This document shows, piece after piece, positions 31,570-36,564 of a DNA stretch of 36,564 bases (position 1 is the first letter of the stretch; each line of letters starts with the position of its first letter). The position numbers and the translations under genes were made by a program. Origin of the DNA: a virus; the IMG/VR virus record IMGVR_UViG_3300030328_001285, positions 361 through 36,924 of that record, one strand, 5' to 3'. The notes beneath the pieces are model-generated. The model did not search any database and was not told where the DNA came from. It saw only the letters and a program-made list of their open reading frames with translations.

Positions 31570-32245
31570 ACTCATCAAGTGTAAAGTTCACTGCATCGGT
31601 AACTTGTGCTTGTACTGAACTCACTGCATCGGTAAGTTGTCCTTGTGCTGAATCTATTGCATCGGTAATTTCAGAAGTAGGAAAGTCAGGAATACTACCT
31701 ACCTGATTCTTGAGGGCATCCAATCCAGATTTTTTCATAGCTTCAAGAGGACTGGTTCTATTTGATTTATCACTATCTACTCTAGCAGAAGGTGTGCATA
31801 TAGGTTCGGTTTCACTAAATTCAGAATTCCCAGTTAAATTCTCTGGTGAATTATTACCTACAAATCCAGTCTTAATATCAAATCTTCCTTTTCCATATTT
31901 AACACCTTTAGTTCTTCCTAAAACATTAGTGATAACAGGATTTTGTTTCCTATCACCATCCATGAATTTACCCATAACAACATCACCTTGTGATAAGGCA
32001 GGTGTTTTCTTTCTACCTCCAGCACCCGTTCCATCAGATACTCCAAGAGCTACCATTGCATAAATGATATCGGTATCTTTTACAGTTGTATCACTGGGAT
32101 GATTACCCATTATAGCAACTCTATGTCTATAACCAACACCTTCATCACCATTTTGTTGTTCTTTTTGAGATTCATATGGAAGAATAATACCAAGAAATTC
32201 ATTGGTACCAGTTCCATAGACATCCATATCAGAAGAATTTTGCAT
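31568..32245 (-). CDS. gp5-like baseplate spike base (OB-fold)
   Basis: This 225-residue protein has an OB-fold pattern of the gp5/VgrG type: FLGIILPYESQ (17-27), YRHRVAIMGNHP (39-50), DIIYAMVALGVSDGTG (59-74), GDVVMGKFMDGDRKQNPVITNVLGR (87-111, the hub-needle join region). No lysozyme residues or needle repeat are present, so it is not a full T4 gp5. The tail carries three tandem 11-residue repeats (193-225). The upstream AAGGAGGTG is a strong Shine-Dalgarno. It follows the gp27-like hub gene directly, as in T4-type tails. Confidence 0.7.
   Translation of the reverse strand: MQNSSDMDVYGTGTNEFLGIILPYESQKEQQNGDEGVGYRHRVAIMGNHPSDTTVKDTDIIYAMVALGVSDGTGAGGRKKTPALSQGDVVMGKFMDGDRKQNPVITNVLGRTKGVKYGKGRFDIKTGFVGNNSPENLTGNSEFSETEPICTPSARVDSDKSNRTSPLEAMKKSGLDALKNQVGSIPDFPTSEITDAIDSAQGQLTDAVSSVQAQVTDAVNFTLDE
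31571..31669 (-). repeat. Three 33-bp tandem repeats encoding 11-residue units
   Basis: The end of the gp5-like gene encodes ITDAIDSAQGQ, LTDAVSSVQAQ and VTDAVNFTLDE, three 11-residue units in frame. The core TGCATCGGTAA (plus strand) recurs at each unit. Hendecad repeats usually form helical coiled coils, unlike the eight-residue beta repeats of T4 gp5. Confidence 0.75.
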
Positions 32246-32258
32246 TTAATTCACCTCC

Positions 32259-33638
32259 TTACTTGTCCCTAGTTTGTGCGGTAACTTCCGATCTACCCTT
32301 AGAAAAATGCAATCCATAAGAGTCTCTTATTAAATTCATAGAAGTAACAGATTTTTCAGATTCAAAGAAATGACATAATGATTGTATTATATAACGACCA
32401 CTTGATTTTTGATCAGGGCCTTGTTCCTTCTTACTACTTATATTCTCAATTTCAAGTTTGATTGATTCTCCTGCTTCTAAATCAGTATTACATGGAACAA
32501 CAATAGAATATTTTTGAGAGAATAATATATTATATCTTGTAGCCCCAGCAGCATAATATAATTCAGGACTATTATTAGGATCTACATTAGTATCTGCACC
32601 ACCAATATTCATTACAGCAGTCGATACTCTATGGAATTTTGCACCTCCTTTAAACTGTTCATCAAGAAGTTTAGGAAGATCAGGTTTCTTACCTAAAGTA
32701 CTAAATTTAGGATCTTTATATAATTTTCCATCCTCAACAGTAATATCAATCTCAGTAAATTGATAATTTGCTGGATTAAAAAATACATTCTTACTTGCAT
32801 AAACACCAGATCTAATTTGACTGGTAAGATTTTGATCTTTACTTACTACTAATGCTGATACTTTAAAGTTATTCCTATCATCATCATTCTGTTCTACTCC
32901 TTTATTTTGGGAATTATAGAAATAATGATGTGTTTTATCATTTGGTTCTGCATTAATTAAACTATCCAATGAAACATATTTAAATCCACTCTTTGTTTCA
33001 TATGCAAAATATCCAGGATTAGCAGTATTCTGTGGTATTGTTTGCTTTGCAAGCATAGAAATTAAATCAAATGGTCTCTTAGTCATTCCAGCAAATGTAT
33101 AAGTATTGCTAGATTCTGTAACTTCTAATCTATCTTTAGGTATTGTCAAACTATCTTTGCATATTGCAGCAACAGATTCTGAAATATTACCTTTATAACA
33201 TGATGTAACTCTTTTAGTATTATTCAATATTCCAATTCTAGACATGAATCTTATTTGAACAATTTCACTATTTGCACTTTTATCTAATATTTGAACCTCA
33301 TTAATATACAATATTCTATGAGGATCACTTTTAACAGCATAATCTATACCTTTACCAATATCTGTTTTAACTCTCAGTAAAAGTTCACAACCAGCTTCAA
33401 GTGGAAGAAATGTATGTAAGGAACCTGTTGTTGATTCATCTCCTTTTTTAGCAGCTGAATCTGTAGTACTAACAATAGTAGCAACACCAGTTACATGTGG
33501 TGATAATACATTTTCATAATAATATAAATTAGCAACTCTACTTCCTCCCGCAAAAGGCCCATCTAAAAGATCTACCTCATTCTTACCATCAGCAGACTTA
33601 ATTTTAAATATTTCATATTTTGATGCTTGTACAGCCAT
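32259..33638 (-). CDS. gp27-like baseplate hub protein
   Basis: This 459-residue protein has the general pattern of the gp27 / phage D-like hub. It has an N-terminal beta domain with ANLYYYENVLSPHVTGVATI (36-55), LLLRVKTDIGK, IQIRFMSRIGILNN, a middle with KRPFDLISMLAKQTIP, and a C-terminal KYSIVVPCNTDLEAGESIKLEIEN, then SGRYIIQSLCHFFESEKSVTSMNLIRDSYG. The latter matches the hub's last strands and 'RDSYG' end often seen in D-like proteins. It would form the trimeric ring holding the spike and starting the tail tube. Its place immediately before the OB-fold spike gene supports the call; there is no enzymatic domain. Confidence 0.68.
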   Translation of the reverse strand: MAVQASKYEIFKIKSADGKNEVDLLDGPFAGGSRVANLYYYENVLSPHVTGVATIVSTTDSAAKKGDESTTGSLHTFLPLEAGCELLLRVKTDIGKGIDYAVKSDPHRILYINEVQILDKSANSEIVQIRFMSRIGILNNTKRVTSCYKGNISESVAAICKDSLTIPKDRLEVTESSNTYTFAGMTKRPFDLISMLAKQTIPQNTANPGYFAYETKSGFKYVSLDSLINAEPNDKTHHYFYNSQNKGVEQNDDDRNNFKVSALVVSKDQNLTSQIRSGVYASKNVFFNPANYQFTEIDITVEDGKLYKDPKFSTLGKKPDLPKLLDEQFKGGAKFHRVSTAVMNIGGADTNVDPNNSPELYYAAGATRYNILFSQKYSIVVPCNTDLEAGESIKLEIENISSKKEQGPDQKSSGRYIIQSLCHFFESEKSVTSMNLIRDSYGLHFSKGRSEVTAQTRDK

Positions 33639-34660
33639 TATGGTATCCGTGCCTCGTTTGATGTACCACCAGCTAATGCTGGTTCTGGTCTTTCAGTAGT
33701 TCCTCCTCCACCACCTTGAGCAGAAGAACTACCTACAACTTTTTCTACTTCTATAGGAATCACTATAGTTTCCACATCTCCATCAGTATTACCTTTTAAA
33801 TCACCTGTGGATCTATTTACTTTATGTATTACACTTCTAGCAGCAGCATCTATATTTTTACTTACATCATCATCAGATTGTGTAATATTATTCTTTGCAT
33901 CACCTTGACCTGCATTCTTTACAATTTTTTCAGGATCTATACCAATTAAATTATCTAATACTGGATTAGTTTCCTCACCTTCTGCAGGATCTTCAGCAAG
34001 AGAACCTTCTGCCTCCATTGCTGCTTCATCCTCTAATAATTCTCTCTGTTCAGCACTTGTATCTTCAATTCCTCCTTTAAAATTCATAGGAGTAATCGCT
34101 CCATCTGGTTTAGGTTGAGCATCACTTGATTCTTCTTGTCCTTCTTCAAGATCTGGTATGCTATCAATTTCTTTTTCAATACCATCCTTTGCACCTTCCA
34201 ATGCAGCTACATTTTTTTCTGCCTGTTTTGGTTTCCAAAGTTGAGAAACCCAACCACCAAATTTCCACAATGCTTTCGCAATCGTACTTATTACTTTCCA
34301 TGTAATCTTTAGAAAAGGTTCTATTTTCTCATATGCCGATTTTAAGGAATTAATAATTTGTGGTAACTTATCAACAACAAATCCCATTAAAAGATATCCA
34401 AAGAAGTTCATTATTCTATCTTTGATGGACATTACCATACCACCAACATTACCAAGAACACTTCTTATAGGGCCTTTCTTACTTTCAGTTGCTTCAACAT
34501 CCTTTTCAGCAGCTGCTCTTTCTGCCTGTAATCTTTGCTTACGGACAAGAATTTTCTTCCTATCACCTAACTTTTCAAGTTGTTTACTCTTCTCAGTTAA
34601 CACACTTCTAAGATTAACAGCAGTAATCTTTAATTTTTTTACTTCTTGTTTCGTGCTCAT
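33638..34660 (-). CDS. Tape-measure-like hydrophobic tail protein
   Basis: The 340-residue protein has a coiled-coil N-terminus (about 5-60; KLKITAVNLRSVLTEKSKQL) and a hydrophobic segment DRIMNFFGYLLMGFVVDK (81-98) followed by amphipathic helices up to 140. The C-terminal half is acidic and low-complexity (EEGQEESSDAQPKPDGAITP region) with a Gly/Ser-rich end. The hydrophobic motif matches the one in the next protein upstream (34661-36385, residues 231-248) at nine of 18 positions, so the two are probably related. It could be a second tape-measure component or a tail-tip protein. One-base overlap with the hub gene. Confidence 0.55.
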   Translation of the reverse strand: MSTKQEVKKLKITAVNLRSVLTEKSKQLEKLGDRKKILVRKQRLQAERAAAEKDVEATESKKGPIRSVLGNVGGMVMSIKDRIMNFFGYLLMGFVVDKLPQIINSLKSAYEKIEPFLKITWKVISTIAKALWKFGGWVSQLWKPKQAEKNVAALEGAKDGIEKEIDSIPDLEEGQEESSDAQPKPDGAITPMNFKGGIEDTSAEQRELLEDEAAMEAEGSLAEDPAEGEETNPVLDNLIGIDPEKIVKNAGQGDAKNNITQSDDDVSKNIDAAARSVIHKVNRSTGDLKGNTDGDVETIVIPIEVEKVVGSSSAQGGGGGTTERPEPALAGGTSNEARIP

Positions 34661-36385
34661 CTATGCAAATATCCCCAACTGCTCTTTAGTATGTTCAATG
34701 TAATAATTACTATTATCCTCTGAATCAACAATAGGTACAGTATCTTCTTCACCACCTAATGCACCACCACCACTTTTTGCTTTAGCTTGATCAGCAACTG
34801 TTATAGGATCCATAACCGTAGTTCCACCTTTATCAGGCCCTTTAAGATTTCCTTTTGACAACCCACTCTTATCAAAGTTAAGTCCTTTCTCCTTATTAGC
34901 TATTGTATCTACTACTTTTGAATAATCACCCATTGCATCTTTTACGTCTGCACCTTCTTTATCAGCACCAGCCTCCATTTTACTATCTCTTACCATCATA
35001 CCAGCATCAATAGCAAGTGAAAGACCAGTTCCAACACCAGGAATCATAGACGCAGCACCAGAAGCCATTTCACCTAAAGCACCTTTCCAATCTGGTGGTT
35101 TGGACATTAATCTACTCACAGCAAATGCAGCACCTAAACCCAATCCAACAATAGGAATTTTCTTGAGGAGTGATTTAGCTCCTCCTTTACCCAGTTTCTT
35201 TATTAGACCCTTACCACCACTCTTTAATAGTTTACCAGTACCTTTCCCTAGTGCTTTAGCACCTTTAGCAACACCACCAAGTGCAGCCTTTCCACCTTTT
35301 ATTACATTCTTCCCTAACTTCATTACCTTACCTACACCAGGGATACCCTTAGCAAAGGCCTTAATACCCTTAATAATACCTTGTACTGTAGCCTTCGCCT
35401 TTTTAAGCATCTTTGGAAGAGTTCTCTTCATAAAGACTCTACCAATTCTTCTAGCTCTATCCAGTCCTTTAAAAACACCAGCAGCAAACCTAGCAAACTG
35501 TCTAATTTTCTTAACCACTTTGAATATAAGAACTCCACCTACAAGGGCTCCTAATCCAATTAAAAGTTTCTTACCATGATTTTGTAAGAATTTAAAGAAC
35601 TTTGTAACTCCTTCGGGATTATTACCTAACCATGTTATTGCTTTATCTGCTAAGAATCCTGCTGCTAAATTACCAAAAAATCCTATAACTTTATCAAGTA
35701 TATTCTGTGCTGGTTTTGCTACCACATCAAGTGATTTACCTAAAGTAGAACCAATTTTCTTAACAGCTTCTATTCCTGCCTCTGCACCACTTCTCTTCTT
35801 TCTATCTGCAGTTCCTCTTAAAGTTGCTACTGCATCTTCCTCTTGTGTAATTCTATTTGCAAAATCTGCTGATAATGCATTACCAATATCTTCAAGTACA
35901 GAAGCAGCTTCTGCTATCTCCTCACCAGGTTCATTTTTCTTTTTTAATTGAAGTATATTTTTAATTTTAGTAATCTTTGACTCATTAGCACTAATTCTTT
36001 TTTCTAAAGCGTCTGTAACATCACTACCACTACCACTTAAATTAAGTTTTTCTGCATCAAGAGTACCCTCACCCTCACTAACAGGATCAAGACCAGTTGT
36101 AAGAGGACTTGATTTTTTAAAGACTTCACCACTTATTTTACTCTTCTTAAATTCTGCCTTTCTATCACCAGCAGAAAGATACTCACCCTTTTTTGTAGTA
36201 CCAGAACTCCATATAGGTTCTTTACTTACAGTTTTTTTACCAGTAGCACCTCGTCTACCTCGTGCTCCTGCACCACCACCAGAACTAGAAAATTTAGCAC
36301 CACCAGAACTAGAGGAACCAATTTTTTTAGCTCCACCTGAGACTATTGCTCCACCTTTTTTTCCTGCTGGTAATAGTGCAACCAT
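34661..36385 (-). CDS. Probable tail tape measure protein
   Basis: This 574-residue protein starts with a Gly/Ser/Lys-rich N-terminus (about 1-60), then coiled-coil (125-190), then DKVIGFFGNLAAGFLADK (231-248), a strongly hydrophobic LLIGLGALVGGVLIFKVV (274-291), and a long Lys/Gly/Ala-rich region (300-400) typical of tape-measure proteins. The Ser/Gly- and Asp-rich C-terminus contains YYIEHTKEQLGIF. Two hydrophobic segments and location after the tail chaperone and before the hub match gp29-type rulers, although T4 gp29 has no close sequence match that I can recall. GGAGGAAGG lies before the start codon. Confidence 0.6.
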   Translation of the reverse strand: MVALLPAGKKGGAIVSGGAKKIGSSSSGGAKFSSSGGGAGARGRRGATGKKTVSKEPIWSSGTTKKGEYLSAGDRKAEFKKSKISGEVFKKSSPLTTGLDPVSEGEGTLDAEKLNLSGSGSDVTDALEKRISANESKITKIKNILQLKKKNEPGEEIAEAASVLEDIGNALSADFANRITQEEDAVATLRGTADRKKRSGAEAGIEAVKKIGSTLGKSLDVVAKPAQNILDKVIGFFGNLAAGFLADKAITWLGNNPEGVTKFFKFLQNHGKKLLIGLGALVGGVLIFKVVKKIRQFARFAAGVFKGLDRARRIGRVFMKRTLPKMLKKAKATVQGIIKGIKAFAKGIPGVGKVMKLGKNVIKGGKAALGGVAKGAKALGKGTGKLLKSGGKGLIKKLGKGGAKSLLKKIPIVGLGLGAAFAVSRLMSKPPDWKGALGEMASGAASMIPGVGTGLSLAIDAGMMVRDSKMEAGADKEGADVKDAMGDYSKVVDTIANKEKGLNFDKSGLSKGNLKGPDKGGTTVMDPITVADQAKAKSGGGALGGEEDTVPIVDSEDNSNYYIEHTKEQLGIFA

Positions 36386-36391
36386 TTTATT

Positions 36392-36564
36392 TTACCTTCC
36401 TCCTTTTTGCTGATGCTTTAGGTTTTCTTCTTCAATATACTGCTGGAGAAGTGAAACATAAATTTCTCTTTCCCACGGAATCATATTTTCTAACTCCGTT
36501 AAGCTATATTTATGATGTTGCATGAGGGCAAAATTTGTCCGATAGAAATTCTCTAGACTCTCAT
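36392..36564 (-). CDS. Tail-assembly-chaperone-like (gp26/gp51 type), truncated at right edge
   Basis: The last 56 residues of a gene that starts outside the window are ESLENFYRTNFALMQHHKYS followed by LTELENMIPWEREIYVSLL and a charged tail. The pattern 'F-x-L-M-x-x-x-K-Y-S-L-x-E-L-x-x-M-x-x-x-E-R-x-x-Y' is that of phage tail-assembly chaperones (T4 gp26/gp51-like). These often lie directly before the tape measure and are sometimes made by programmed frameshift with an upstream gene. Its stop is seven bases before the tape-measure start, and its end carries that gene's Shine-Dalgarno. The upstream part and any slippery site are beyond the window edge. Confidence 0.6.
   Translation of the reverse strand, partial: ESLENFYRTNFALMQHHKYSLTELENMIPWEREIYVSLLQQYIEEENLKHQQKGGR

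Noticed and set aside
31568-32245. Lysozyme domain expected in a gp5 homologue
   Set aside because: The sequence after the OB-fold is short and disordered/repetitive, with no catalytic Glu-Asp-Thr pattern.
35100-35579. Long plus-strand frame opposite the tape-measure gene
   Set aside because: It is the antisense reading of a Lys/Gly/Ala-rich repetitive region, giving a Pro/Leu/Phe-rich product with no Shine-Dalgarno and no promoter.
36507-36514. CATAAATA late-promoter match at the right edge
   Set aside because: It is in the coding sequence HHKYS of the chaperone-like gene, about 120 bases before the tape-measure start, and can be explained by codon content; function cannot be excluded.

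Overview
The window is a stretch of an AT-rich, tightly packed tailed-phage genome, most likely a marine T4-like myovirus of the cyanophage / pelagimyophage type. The reasons are a contractile-tail baseplate and tape-measure block in canonical order, very large tail-fibre genes with VGIG(T)-type repeats and a C-terminal Peptidase_S74 chaperone, T4-type late promoters ((N)ATAAATA), many tiny overlapping genes, and the halogenase and 2OG-Fe(II) oxygenase repertoire known from this phage group. No photosynthesis gene is present, so the host (picocyanobacterium or SAR11) cannot be decided from the window.

Layout. Almost everything is on the minus strand and is read from right to left. From about 36.5 to 27.9 kb lies the tail/baseplate block: the end of a tail-assembly-chaperone-like gene, two hydrophobic tape-measure-like proteins, a gp27-like hub, a gp5-like OB-fold spike base, a cysteine-containing structural protein, a beta-helical spike piece and a C1q-like fibre tip. 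Three small genes follow (27.8-27.2 kb), then the 1868-residue S74 fibre, a 658-residue fibre and a polyglycine adhesin (27.1-18.5 kb).

From 18.4 to 12.0 kb lies an accessory island dominated by non-haem-iron oxygenase-like proteins (six), a cupin-like protein and a flavin-dependent tryptophan-halogenase-like protein. Inside it is the only plus-strand block of the window (13.3-15.7 kb: DUF6356-like, AspH-like, halogenase-like). From 11.8 to 8.2 kb there is an overlapping operon of an SF2 helicase, a nucleotidyltransferase, a small protein, a possible PD-(D/E)XK nuclease, an SPPY-type DNA methyltransferase and a Cys-His protein.

From 8.1 to 3.8 kb there is a ParB-like gene behind a perfect sigma70-type promoter, and about a dozen very small hypothetical genes with their own terminators and promoters. 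From 3.7 to 0.66 kb a translationally coupled halogenase - adenine phosphoribosyltransferase - DNA methyltransferase operon occurs. It is followed by a 246-base spacer rich in nested hairpins (candidate structured RNA with a possible 11-residue leader peptide) and a truncated hypothetical gene at the left edge.

How they fit together. The right half builds the tail tube ruler, hub, spike and host-recognition fibres. The middle and left supply DNA modification and processing enzymes and a dense set of oxidative/halogenating enzymes whose substrate is unknown. Gene identities are from motif recognition by eye. No database search was run.
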